From: JALHSW01 sp038321755
GTDB taxonomy: Bacteria; Actinomycetota; Acidimicrobiia; IMCC26256; PALSA-555
Assembly: GCA_038321755.1 (NCBI GenBank)
Contig: JBBQFJ010000013.1
Location: forward strand, 1-38,418
DNA: 38,418 nucleotides
Reading direction: 5' to 3'
Translations under genes and position numbers: made by a program
The notes under the pieces: model-generated
What the model was told of the DNA's origin: nothing
Seen by the model: only the letters and a program-made list of their open reading frames with translations
The model's database searches: none
Part shown: positions 22,685 through 30,883 of the stretch, piece after piece
Numbering within the stretch: the first letter of the stretch is position 1
Layout: every line of letters begins with the position of its first letter

Positions 22685-24322
22685 GTGGAACCAGCCGCGC
22701 CACACCAGGCGTCGAGCACCGAGCCGTCCCGGCTGGCGGCATGGGTCGAGCGAAATGGCGCGCTCGCAGCGATTCTCGCGTGCCTCGCGGTGCCGTTCGT
22801 GATCGCGGTCGCCTGGCGGATCGGTCGTACCGGCGAAGCGCAGTTCCCCGTGCTCGACCCGGCCCTCGTCGAGCTCGCGGTGCGCGACGTCGGCCACGCG
22901 TCGGTGCTCGTCGGCCCGTACTCGCGCTACGGCTTCCACCACCCCGGCCCCCTCTACTTCTACCTGCTCGCGATCCCGTACCGGCTCCTCGGCAGCAACT
23001 ACGCCGCGCTCTCGGTCGGGTCGGCGCTGATCGGCGCGGGCTCGGCGTTCGGGATCGTCGCGCTCTCGGTGCGGCGTGGCGGACGGTGGCTCGGTGTCGT
23101 CGCGGGCGTCCTCGTGCTGTCGTATCTCGCAGCCGCGGGTCGAATCGCCTTCGACGCCTGGACACCCTGGGTCACGATCCTCCCGTTCGCACTCGCGATC
23201 GTCCTGGCCTGGTCGCTCACCTGCGGCGATTGGTGGGCACTCCCGGTCCTCGCCGGAGTCGCGACGCTCCTCGTGCAGACGCACGTCGCGTACACGTTGC
23301 CGATCGGGGTGGTCACCGTGACCGCGCTGGTCGTCGTCGGGATCGATGCGCGTGCCGCGCGCCGCGATCCCACGCAGTGGCCCGAGCGTCGGCGATCGCT
23401 GTTGCGCGCCGGAGCGATCACGTTCGGAGTCGTCGCGCTGCTCTGGCTCCCGCCCCTCATCGATCAGCTCACGACCGATCCCGGGAACGCGCGGGAGATC
23501 GCGTCGTTCTTCAGCAAGGCCGACGTCGAGCACACCTTGGGGGACGGGCTCGACGAGACCGCGCGCTACGTCGGCACCCTCCCGGCGTTGCTGAACGGCG
23601 ACACGCTGTCGAGTGCCGTCCATCGCGACCCGCTGGCGTGGCCCACGGTGCTCACGATCATCGCCTTCGGGGCCGCGCTCGTCGTGGCGATCCGCCGGCG
23701 AGCGCGCGAACAGCTGACCCTGCTCGGACTCACTGCGATCGCGGCGATCACTGCCGTGTTCGCCGCGAGTCGCGTGCTCGGACCGATGTTCCCGTACCTC
23801 GTCGAGTGGATCACCGCGATCGGACTCGTCGCGTGGCTCGCGATCGGAGCCATCGCGCTGCGCGTCTGGCAGGCGCGCGACCGCACCGCCGGCTCGTGGA
23901 CGACCCGGCGCTGGGTCCGCATCACCGCCGCCGGCGTCTCGGTGGTCCTTGCCGGGGTGCTCGCGGTCGGCGCCGCCGGCTCCGCGCGCGAGGTGGACCG
24001 CGACGCCGATCGACCGGCCGTCGCCCAGATGGCCGACGGGATCGAGGCGCGCCTCCCCGGCGGAGACCGACCGATCGGCCTGCGGGTCCACGAGATCGGG
24101 TTCGTCGAGTGGCCGTGGGTGGCGGGCGTGCTGCTCGAGCTCCGACGCCGCGGCCACGACGTGCACGTCGTCGACAGCGGGATCCAGTCCGAGGCGATCT
24201 TCGCCGACCGCGACCTCGTCGATCCCGACACCACCCCCGTCGTCGTCACGTTCCGCGGCGCCGAGCCGGGCACGCCCTCGGACCTCGAGGTCAAGGGCAT
24301 CGCCCTCGACGTCACCCCGTAG
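22685..24322 (+). CDS. Polytopic GT-C-like membrane glycosyltransferase
   Basis: A 545-residue membrane protein with about ten to eleven helices and a C-terminal extracytoplasmic domain of roughly 110 residues. The first large loop holds FPVLDPALVELAVRDVGHAS and GPYSRYGFHHPGPLYFYLLA, as in many actinobacterial GT39/GT-C-like proteins that use lipid-linked sugars. Acceptor and donor are unknown; the adjacent divergent polyprenyl-sugar synthase suggests a donor source, and the dprE operon is also close. I prefer GTG 22685 because an ATG at 22658 would share the CATG of the opposite gene's start and leave no room for signals. That start choice is uncertain. Confidence 0.78.
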   Translation: MEPAAPHQASSTEPSRLAAWVERNGALAAILACLAVPFVIAVAWRIGRTGEAQFPVLDPALVELAVRDVGHASVLVGPYSRYGFHHPGPLYFYLLAIPYRLLGSNYAALSVGSALIGAGSAFGIVALSVRRGGRWLGVVAGVLVLSYLAAAGRIAFDAWTPWVTILPFALAIVLAWSLTCGDWWALPVLAGVATLLVQTHVAYTLPIGVVTVTALVVVGIDARAARRDPTQWPERRRSLLRAGAITFGVVALLWLPPLIDQLTTDPGNAREIASFFSKADVEHTLGDGLDETARYVGTLPALLNGDTLSSAVHRDPLAWPTVLTIIAFGAALVVAIRRRAREQLTLLGLTAIAAITAVFAASRVLGPMFPYLVEWITAIGLVAWLAIGAIALRVWQARDRTAGSWTTRRWVRITAAGVSVVLAGVLAVGAAGSAREVDRDADRPAVAQMADGIEARLPGGDRPIGLRVHEIGFVEWPWVAGVLLELRRRGHDVHVVDSGIQSEAIFADRDLVDPDTTPVVVTFRGAEPGTPSDLEVKGIALDVTP

Positions 24323-24343
24323 TTCTTGGCAGGTATGGCCCGG

Positions 24344-24358
24344 TATCCTGTCCGAACC
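24344..24358 (+). promoter_or_regulatory. Possible promoter of metH
   Basis: TATCCT (24344-24349) is nine bases before the ATG at 24359, giving a near-leaderless transcript. The 36-base gap is too short for a cobalamin or SAM riboswitch. Confidence 0.4.
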
Positions 24359-27300
24359 ATGTCTTCCTTCCTCGACGCGCTGCGCGAGCGCGTACTGGTG
24401 TTCGACGGCGCCTTCGGCACGTGGGCACAGAACCACGACCTCGGGCCCGACGACTTCGGCGGCGAAGCCCTCGAGGGGTGCAACGAGAACCTCGTCTTCA
24501 CCCGCCCCGACCTCATCCGCCAGATGCACGACGAGTTCTTCGCCGTCGGTGTCGACGCCGTCGAGACCGCCACCTTCGGGGCGTTCCCGATCGTGCTGGC
24601 CGAGTACGACATCCCCGAGGTCACCCGCGACCTCAACCGGGTCGCAGCCGAGCTCGCCCGCGAGGTCGCCTCGGGCTACTCGACGCCGGATCGTCCGCGC
24701 TGGGTGATCGGATCGGTCGGCCCCGGCACCAAGCTGCCGTCACTGGCCCACATCGAGTTCGCCGAGCTGCGCGACGCGTACGTCCCCCAGATGGAGGGGC
24801 TGCTCGAGGGTGGCGCCGACGTCATCCTGATCGAGACCGTCCAGGACCTCCTCCAGGGCAAGGCCGCGCTGATCGCGGCTCGCCGGGCGATGGAGAGCAC
24901 CGGGATCTCGATCCCCCTCATGATCCAGGTCACGATCGAGACGACCGGGCGCATGCTCATCGGCTCCGAGATCGGTGCCGCGCTGACGACGCTCGAGGCG
25001 ATGCGCCCCGACGTCATCGGCCTCAACTGTGCGACCGGTCCGTCAGAGATGATCGAGCACCTCCGCTACCTCGGACAGCACTGCCGCACCTACATCTCGT
25101 GCCTGCCCAACGCCGGCCTGCCGTCGGTCGTCGAGGGCCGTACCCACTACGACCTCACGCCCGAGCAGCTCGCCGAGGCGCACGAGCGCAACGTCACCGA
25201 GTTCGGCGTCAACATCGTCGGCGGCTGCTGCGGCACCACGCCGGAGCACCTGCGCGCGGTCGTCGAGCGCGTCGGCTTCGGATCGGTGGCAGGCGGTGGC
25301 CGAGCGCCGTTGGAGCGCACACCGGAGTTCGAGCCGGGGTGCGCCTCCATGTACACGCACGTCCCATTCCACCAGGACACCTCGATCCTCATGGTCGGTG
25401 AGCGCACCAACGCGGTCGGCTCGCGGAAGTTCCGCGACGCGATGCTCGCCGGCGACTGGGACACGTGCCTCCAGATGGCGCGCGAACAGGTGAAGGAGGG
25501 CGCGCACGTCCTCGACGTCTGCGTCGACTACGTCGGGCGCGACGGCACGATCGACATGAACGAGGCCGCGAGCCGTTTCGCGACCCAGGCCCCGCTCCCA
25601 CTAGTGTTCGACTCCACCGAGTCGGAGGTCCTGGAGGTCGGGCTCCAGCACTCGGGCGGGAAGTCGCTGCTCAACTCCGCGAACCTCGAGGACGGCGAAG
25701 GCCCCGGCTCCCGTCTCGACCGCGTGTTCACGCTCGCGCGCGAGTACGGCGCCGCGGTCATCTGCCTTGCCATCGACGAAGAGGGGCAAGCGCGCGACGC
25801 CGACTGGAAGCTGCGGGTCTGCAAGCGCATCCACGACCTGGCCGTGAACGACTACGGACTCGAGCCCACCGACCTCATCTTCGACATGCTCACGTTCCCA
25901 CTCGGCTCCGGCCAGGAGGAGCTGCGGCGCGACGGCATCGAGACCATCGAGGCGATCCGGCGCGTCAAGGCCGAGCTGCCCGGCGTCTCGACGATCCTCG
26001 GCGTCTCGAACGTGAGCTTCGGGCTCAAGCCCGCGCTGCGCCACGTCATCAACAGCGTCTTCCTCCACGAGTGCGCGGAGGCCGGCCTCGACGCCGCCAT
26101 CGTGCATGCGGCGCGCATCATGCCGCTGAACAAGATCCCCGACCGCGCCCGTGAGCTCACGCTCGACCTCATCTACGACCGGCGCACCCCCGACTTCGAC
26201 CCGCTGCACGCGCTCATGGCCGAGTTCGAGGACATCGACGCGCACGCCGTCGAGACCGAGGACCGCAGCGGCTGGGCTGTCGACGAGCGCCTCAAGCACC
26301 GGATCATCGACGGCGAGCGCGACGGCCTCGAGGCCGACCTCGACGAGCAGCTCGGCGAGCTCCCCGCGCTCGCCATCGTGAACGACGTGCTGCTCGGTGG
26401 CATGAAGGTGGTCGGCGAGCTCTTCGCCTCCGGCGAGATGCAGCTCCCGTTCGTGCTCCAGAGCGCGGAGACCATGAAGGCCGCGGTCGCGTACCTCGAG
26501 CCCCACATGGAGAAGCAGGACAGTGGCGGCAAGGGCACGCTGGTCATCGGCACCGTGAAGGGCGACGTCCACGACATCGGCAAGAACCTCGTCGACATCA
26601 TCCTCACGAACAACGGCTACGAGGTGCACAACATCGGCATCAAGGCGCCGCTCCAGAGCTTCGTCGACAAGGCGAAGGAGGTCGAGGCCGATGCCGTCGG
26701 CATGAGCGGACTGCTCGTGAAGAGCACGATCATCATGCGCGAGAACCTCCAGGAGATGAACACCCTCGGCCTCGCCGAGGTGCCCGTGCTCCTGGGCGGC
26801 GCCGCGCTCACGCGCGCGTACGTGGAGCGCGACCTGCGCGAGGTGTACGAGGGGCGGGTGTTCTACGGCAAGGACGCGTTCGAAGGTCTGCGCGTCATGG
26901 ACGAGCTCATGGAGGGGAAGCGCTCCGGCACCCTCGATCCCGACTTCGGCCGCGCGCCGGGCGGACGCGATCTGCCGCGTCGCAGCGAGCAGACGATCGA
27001 CCCCGACGAACCGGTGGCGACGAGCTCGGACGTCGCCACCGACGTCGCCGTGTTCGCGCCGCCCTTCCTCGGCGCGCGCGTCGCGAAGGGCATCGCGATC
27101 GACGAGATCGCCACCTACGTGAACGAGACGGCGCTGTTCCGCAACCAGTGGCAGTTCCGCCCCGACAAGGCCATCAACGAGACCGACGACGACTTCCGCG
27201 TGCGGCTGCGTCCGCAGCTCCGAGAGGAGCTGCTGAAGGCTCAGGCCGACGGTCTCCTCAACCCCGCGGTCGTCTGGGGCTACTTCCCCGTCAACGCCGA

Positions 27301-27841
27301 CGGCAACGACCTCGTCGTCTGGACCGACGACGATCGCCGGACCGAGCAGGTGCGCTTCTCGTTCCCCCGCCAGCGCAAGGACCGCCACCTCTGCATCAGC
27401 GACTTCTTCCGCTCCGCCGAGTCGGGTGAGGCCGACTACGCGGGCTTCCAGGTCGCCACGATGGGCACCGCGGCGACGATGCGTGAACGCGAGCTCTTCG
27501 CGGCCGATCGGTACACCGAGTACCTGTTGCTGCACGGCCTCTCGGTCGAGATGACCGAGGCGCTCGCCGAGTACTGGCACCGCCGCATCCGTGAGGAGTG
27601 GGGCTTCGCCGACGAGGACGGTCCGACCGTGCAGGGCCTGTTCCGCCAGCAGTACCGCGGGTCGCGCTACTCGTGGGGCTACCCGGCGTGCCCCGACCTC
27701 GAGGAGCAGACCAAGCTCGACGCGATCCTCGACTTCTCGAGCATCGGCGTGCACCTCACCGAGGAGTTCCAGCTCGATCCGGAGCAGAGCACCTCCGCGA
27801 TCGTCGTCCCCCACCCCGAGGCGAAGTACTACGTCGCCTGA
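24359..27841 (+). CDS. metH: Cobalamin-dependent methionine synthase MetH
   Basis: Transfers methyl from methyl-tetrahydrofolate via cobalamin to homocysteine. The 1160-residue protein has all four modules: homocysteine domain (about 1-310; zinc cysteines C224 in GLNCATG and C290/C291 in GGCCGTTP), pterin domain (about 335-610; MVGERTNAVGSRKF), cobalamin cap and B12 domain (about 630-880; axial H738 in GDVHDIGKN), and the SAM-dependent reactivation domain (about 900-1160; RGSRYSWGYPACPDL). It is slightly shorter than the E. coli enzyme but complete. ATG 24359 begins the conserved sequence; in-frame codons upstream look noncoding. It is probably monocistronic, convergent with a methyltransferase gene nine bases beyond its stop. 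Confidence 0.97.
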   Translation: MSSFLDALRERVLVFDGAFGTWAQNHDLGPDDFGGEALEGCNENLVFTRPDLIRQMHDEFFAVGVDAVETATFGAFPIVLAEYDIPEVTRDLNRVAAELAREVASGYSTPDRPRWVIGSVGPGTKLPSLAHIEFAELRDAYVPQMEGLLEGGADVILIETVQDLLQGKAALIAARRAMESTGISIPLMIQVTIETTGRMLIGSEIGAALTTLEAMRPDVIGLNCATGPSEMIEHLRYLGQHCRTYISCLPNAGLPSVVEGRTHYDLTPEQLAEAHERNVTEFGVNIVGGCCGTTPEHLRAVVERVGFGSVAGGGRAPLERTPEFEPGCASMYTHVPFHQDTSILMVGERTNAVGSRKFRDAMLAGDWDTCLQMAREQVKEGAHVLDVCVDYVGRDGTIDMNEAASRFATQAPLPLVFDSTESEVLEVGLQHSGGKSLLNSANLEDGEGPGSRLDRVFTLAREYGAAVICLAIDEEGQARDADWKLRVCKRIHDLAVNDYGLEPTDLIFDMLTFPLGSGQEELRRDGIETIEAIRRVKAELPGVSTILGVSNVSFGLKPALRHVINSVFLHECAEAGLDAAIVHAARIMPLNKIPDRARELTLDLIYDRRTPDFDPLHALMAEFEDIDAHAVETEDRSGWAVDERLKHRIIDGERDGLEADLDEQLGELPALAIVNDVLLGGMKVVGELFASGEMQLPFVLQSAETMKAAVAYLEPHMEKQDSGGKGTLVIGTVKGDVHDIGKNLVDIILTNNGYEVHNIGIKAPLQSFVDKAKEVEADAVGMSGLLVKSTIIMRENLQEMNTLGLAEVPVLLGGAALTRAYVERDLREVYEGRVFYGKDAFEGLRVMDELMEGKRSGTLDPDFGRAPGGRDLPRRSEQTIDPDEPVATSSDVATDVAVFAPPFLGARVAKGIAIDEIATYVNETALFRNQWQFRPDKAINETDDDFRVRLRPQLREELLKAQADGLLNPAVVWGYFPVNADGNDLVVWTDDDRRTEQVRFSFPRQRKDRHLCISDFFRSAESGEADYAGFQVATMGTAATMRERELFAADRYTEYLLLHGLSVEMTEALAEYWHRRIREEWGFADEDGPTVQGLFRQQYRGSRYSWGYPACPDLEEQTKLDAILDFSSIGVHLTEEFQLDPEQSTSAIVVPHPEAKYYVA

Positions 27842-27850
27842 GTCGCGCCT

Positions 27851-28453
27851 TCAATCCGCGGTCGCCACCAGCACGAACTCGTTGTAGGTGAAGACCCGGC
27901 CCAGCGCACGCGGGAACGGGAACGAGAAGCTGCGCTGCACCGTGAGGCCGCACTCCTCGGCGATCGAGCGGAGTGCGTCCGCGCCCATGAACTCGACGTG
28001 GGTGGGGTCCGACGAGTACCCGCGCTCCTGCGGCGTGATGAGCACAACCTTCCCCGGGCGCCCGAGGTAGGTCAGGTACGAGGTCACGAGCGCGACTGCG
28101 TCGGCTCGCGCCATGTGCTCCAGCACGTGGGCGAACAGGAGCGACGAGTAGCTCCCCGGCGCTCCGGCCTCGGAGTCCGCGAACTCCTCCGTCGTATAGG
28201 CGGAGAAGCCCCGCGTGCGGCACGTGGCGACCGCGTCCGCGTTGTGGTCGACGCCAACACCGTTGCCACCGAGGTTCTCGAGGTTGCGGCCGACTCCGCA
28301 CCCGATGTCGAGCGCGTGCCCGAGGTCCAGTCGTCGCAGGTTCCACCGGTAGGGCCGCTGGACCGACAGCATGCGCTTCCACCGCGCGCCCTGGAGGTGC
28401 GACAGCCGCTCGGCGTACGCCGCGTCACGGGTTGCGTCGTCGCCTGCTCCCAT
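27851..28453 (-). CDS. Class I SAM-dependent methyltransferase
   Basis: A 200-residue protein with the SAM-binding ALDIGCGVGRNLENL (motif I), VGVDHNADAV, and FAHVLEHM (the H-x-L-E-H form common in UbiE/Methyltransf_11 enzymes), then VVLITPQERGYSSDPTHVEFM. Small methyltransferases of this kind, last in glycan operons, often methylate sugars or lipid carriers; the substrate is unknown. The ATG at 28453 overlaps the TGA of a four-codon mini-ORF (TGATG), which in turn overlaps the stop of the preceding gene. Confidence 0.88.
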   Translation of the reverse strand: MGAGDDATRDAAYAERLSHLQGARWKRMLSVQRPYRWNLRRLDLGHALDIGCGVGRNLENLGGNGVGVDHNADAVATCRTRGFSAYTTEEFADSEAGAPGSYSSLLFAHVLEHMARADAVALVTSYLTYLGRPGKVVLITPQERGYSSDPTHVEFMGADALRSIAEECGLTVQRSFSFPFPRALGRVFTYNEFVLVATAD

Positions 28454-28472
28454 CAGAACGGCCCCATCAGAA
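28449..28472 (-). repeat. Duplicated stop-start junction (10 bp x 2, period 14)
   Basis: TTCTGATGGG occurs twice on the minus strand (28472-28463 and 28458-28449). The first copy holds the stop of the GT-C-like gene plus an ATG; the second holds a TGA plus the methyltransferase ATG. The duplication therefore preserves a TGATG coupling site at each end. Confidence 0.85.
28453..28467 (-). CDS. Four-codon mini-ORF (MGPF) bridging two genes
   Basis: The ATG at 28467 overlaps the upstream stop as TGATG. The frame reads M-G-P-F-stop, and its TGA overlaps the methyltransferase ATG in the same way. There is no Shine-Dalgarno; it could act only by termination-reinitiation. It may be a passive product of the 14-base duplication. 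Confidence 0.45.
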   Translation of the reverse strand: MGPF

Positions 28473-29843
28473 GATCAGGGTTCCGAGGATGATCGCGGCC
28501 GTGACCCCGGCGTAGGCGCAGACCGCGATCGTCGCCGTCCGACCCTTCACGAGGGACGCTGCGAGCACGATCACGATCGGGATAGCACTCAGCGCGTACC
28601 GCGGTGACGGCTGGAAGATCACCTTGTTGGCCATCCACGTCGCGACGATGAACGCGGGCCCGGCCACGATCAGGAGTACCGCCGACCAGGCCGCGAGCGT
28701 CGAGAGCCGATCGCGGATGGAGAAGCGAAGGGCGTTGGCGAAGAGCGCGGCAACGCAGAGCCAACCCGACATGAGGGAGATGTCGATGATGACCGAGGTC
28801 GTGAGGACGGGAGCGCGGAAAGCCTGGCCTCCGGCCGGGAAGAAGGAGAACAAGTTCTGGGACTCGAGAAGCGGATGCGTGGGGAAGGCCGGCGAATAGA
28901 ACATCTGGTTCGACGGCAGGCGCAACGGGTCCACGGTCGCCCGAGCCGACGCGATTCCCAGCCATGCGATCGTCACCACGGAGGCGCCTGCGAGGAGGAG
29001 CCCACACGCGACGAGGTACTTCCGCGAGGTCGGTCGGTCCGGCTCTGCATCGCGATGCTGGCGGTACGCCTGTGTGATGAACCACGCAACGACGATGCCG
29101 ATCGCCAGGAAGTTCGTCATCTTGAGCGCGCCTGCGACGGCGCCGGCTCCCACGAGCCACCACATCGAGATCCTGCCGCGCTCCCAGAGCAACGCGGTCA
29201 CGAGGACGAGGGCCCCTGCGAAGATTGAAGCGCCGTCGGGGTTGATGATCGCGGCCGAGTTCAGTGCATCGGGAACGAGCGCAAAGATCGTGATGACCCC
29301 GACCAACGGGATGCGAGACACCCCGAGGAGCTCTCCTGCGAAGAGCACGAGCATGAGCCCGGCTGCGAGCCAGAACCCCCCCACGAGTCGGGCAGGGTCG
29401 AGGGGGTTGTTCGCGATGCCGAGCAGCGTCGCGCCTTTCGCGATCGCTCCCGAGACGAAGAAGTAGCCCGGGGGATGGTTCACCTCGTTGTTGAACCCGT
29501 CGTCGCGGAAGTCGCGCGACTCGAAGTGCTTCGTGGAGCACGGGGGATCCAACGTGGTGAAGCTCTGGCCCCGGCACGCCTCGAGTCGCATGGCTGTCTG
29601 CTCGATGCGATCCCCGAGTCTGACCAGGTGTCCGTCGTCGAAGATCCGGACCATGTAGTCGATGTTGCGGGTCTCGTCGATCGCCGAGACCTCGGTGGCA
29701 CGTGCGACGTGGAGCGCGCTCGCAGTGATCGCGAGGACTGCGACGAAGACGTAGGGCCAGCAGCGACGCCACCGGTCACGCGGCCGCTTGGGCGCCTCGG
29801 TCGGCGGCGTCTCGTTGGAGGTTTCGGTCGGGGTCTCGGTCAC
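28467..29843 (-). CDS. Polytopic GT-C-like membrane glycosyltransferase
   Basis: A 458-residue protein. The cytoplasmic start is Thr/Pro-rich, followed by a first helix (YVFVAVLAITASALHVA), then a loop with SAIDETRNIDYMVRIFDDG and NNEVNHPPGYFFVSG. The acidic residues and HPP motif are typical of PMT/GT39-type enzymes. About ten further helices follow. It probably adds a sugar from a lipid carrier outside the membrane; donor and acceptor are unknown. The GTG at 29843 is chosen because it overlaps the preceding GT2 stop (GTGA). It is third in the four-gene minus-strand glycan operon. Confidence 0.8.
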   Translation of the reverse strand: MTETPTETSNETPPTEAPKRPRDRWRRCWPYVFVAVLAITASALHVARATEVSAIDETRNIDYMVRIFDDGHLVRLGDRIEQTAMRLEACRGQSFTTLDPPCSTKHFESRDFRDDGFNNEVNHPPGYFFVSGAIAKGATLLGIANNPLDPARLVGGFWLAAGLMLVLFAGELLGVSRIPLVGVITIFALVPDALNSAAIINPDGASIFAGALVLVTALLWERGRISMWWLVGAGAVAGALKMTNFLAIGIVVAWFITQAYRQHRDAEPDRPTSRKYLVACGLLLAGASVVTIAWLGIASARATVDPLRLPSNQMFYSPAFPTHPLLESQNLFSFFPAGGQAFRAPVLTTSVIIDISLMSGWLCVAALFANALRFSIRDRLSTLAAWSAVLLIVAGPAFIVATWMANKVIFQPSPRYALSAIPIVIVLAASLVKGRTATIAVCAYAGVTAAIILGTLIF

Positions 29844-30883
29844 CGGGCGAAAAACCGCCGCGCCATGCGCCAGTACCACGCGAGGAAGTCGTCGAAGGGC
29901 TGCAGCACAGGAGGCAGAGGGTAGTTACGGGCATCGAGGTGATCCGTCATCAGGTGCGCGAGCTCCCGGTCCGAGACGGTCCGCGACCCCTGGACGACCC
30001 TGCGCCGGTCCTCGATCCAGCGCCGGTGCTGCCACAGCCAGCGCCACCCGTCGAGCTTGGCCCGGAACCACCCACCCGAGATCGACGCGGCGGTCACCGC
30101 CAGCTCCGTACCGAGAAACGCTGGAGCGAGCACGGCCAGGCTGCGCGACTCCCAGCACGTGAGCACGAAGATCAATCGGTTGCGCTCGGCGAGGTACAGC
30201 TTGTTGGTCACGCGGGCGAACTCGTAGCGGTGCAGGCCGATGGCCTCCGGCACGTAGCGGACGCGCAGGCCGGCCTGCCAGCACCGCCAGCTCAGCTCGG
30301 CATCCTCGTGGAACGCGAAGTACTCCGGAGCAAAGCCGTCGAGCTCCTCCCAGACGCCGCGACGCAGCAGGAGGAGCGCGCCCATCGCTCCAGTGACGTC
30401 GCGCGCGATCGCCCGCTCCGACGCGAGCTCGCCGAAGCCACCGACCCAGCTGAACCCCAAGAAGTGGATCTCGTTGCCCGCGGTGTTGAGCCGCTCGGGC
30501 TCGTCGCCGAGACGCACGCTCCCCGCCGCGATGCCGACATCGGGCTCACTCGCGACCTCGACGAGTCGACGCAGCGCGTCGGGTTCGACGACGAGATCAC
30601 CGTTCACCAGCGCGAGGTACTCGCCCGTGGCGACCGAGGCTCCAAGGTTGCATCCCGCGGAGAATCCGAGATTCTCCCCCTCGCCGATGACGGTGACACC
30701 GGCGACGTCGCGCAGATGATCGACCGCGCCGTCCGTGCACCCGTTGTCGACGACGATCACGTCGACTGCCACTTCGGACGACCCGAGGAGCGCGTGCACG
30801 CTCTTCTCGAACCACGGCTCCGCCTTGTAGGCGAGCACCACGGCGCTGACACGGGGCCCATTCGTATGGCTGCCGTGGCTCAC
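29840..30883 (-). CDS. GT2 glycosyltransferase, rhamnosyltransferase-like
   Basis: A 347-residue GT-A enzyme of the WbbL/rhamnosyltransferase-like group. Motifs: VSAVVLAYKAEPWFEKSV, VIVVDNGCTDGAVDHL, GENLGFSAGCNLGA, LALVNGDLVVEPDAL, RGVWEELDGFAPEYFAFHEDAELSWR (likely catalytic acidic pair) and NKLYLAERNRLIFVLTCWE. The nearby dTDP-rhamnose genes make dTDP-L-rhamnose a reasonable donor, but this is inference. The GTG at 30883 overlaps the upstream stop as GTGA, and its own stop overlaps the next GTG in the same way, so three genes are coupled in series. Confidence 0.88.
   Translation of the reverse strand: MSHGSHTNGPRVSAVVLAYKAEPWFEKSVHALLGSSEVAVDVIVVDNGCTDGAVDHLRDVAGVTVIGEGENLGFSAGCNLGASVATGEYLALVNGDLVVEPDALRRLVEVASEPDVGIAAGSVRLGDEPERLNTAGNEIHFLGFSWVGGFGELASERAIARDVTGAMGALLLLRRGVWEELDGFAPEYFAFHEDAELSWRCWQAGLRVRYVPEAIGLHRYEFARVTNKLYLAERNRLIFVLTCWESRSLAVLAPAFLGTELAVTAASISGGWFRAKLDGWRWLWQHRRWIEDRRRVVQGSRTVSDRELAHLMTDHLDARNYPLPPVLQPFDDFLAWYWRMARRFFAR

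Noticed and set aside
24323..24358. SAM or cobalamin riboswitch upstream of metH
   Set aside because: Only 36 bases separate the genes, too few for either structure.
22550..24529. Minus-strand open frame of about 660 codons opposite the GT-C-like gene
   Set aside because: Composition (Arg, Asp, Glu, Gly, with few hydrophobic stretches) is typical of antisense frames. The plus strand encodes a coherent polytopic membrane protein.
25601..27814. Minus-strand open frame of about 740 codons opposite metH
   Set aside because: MetH is complete and unambiguous; the opposite frame has no recognisable motif.
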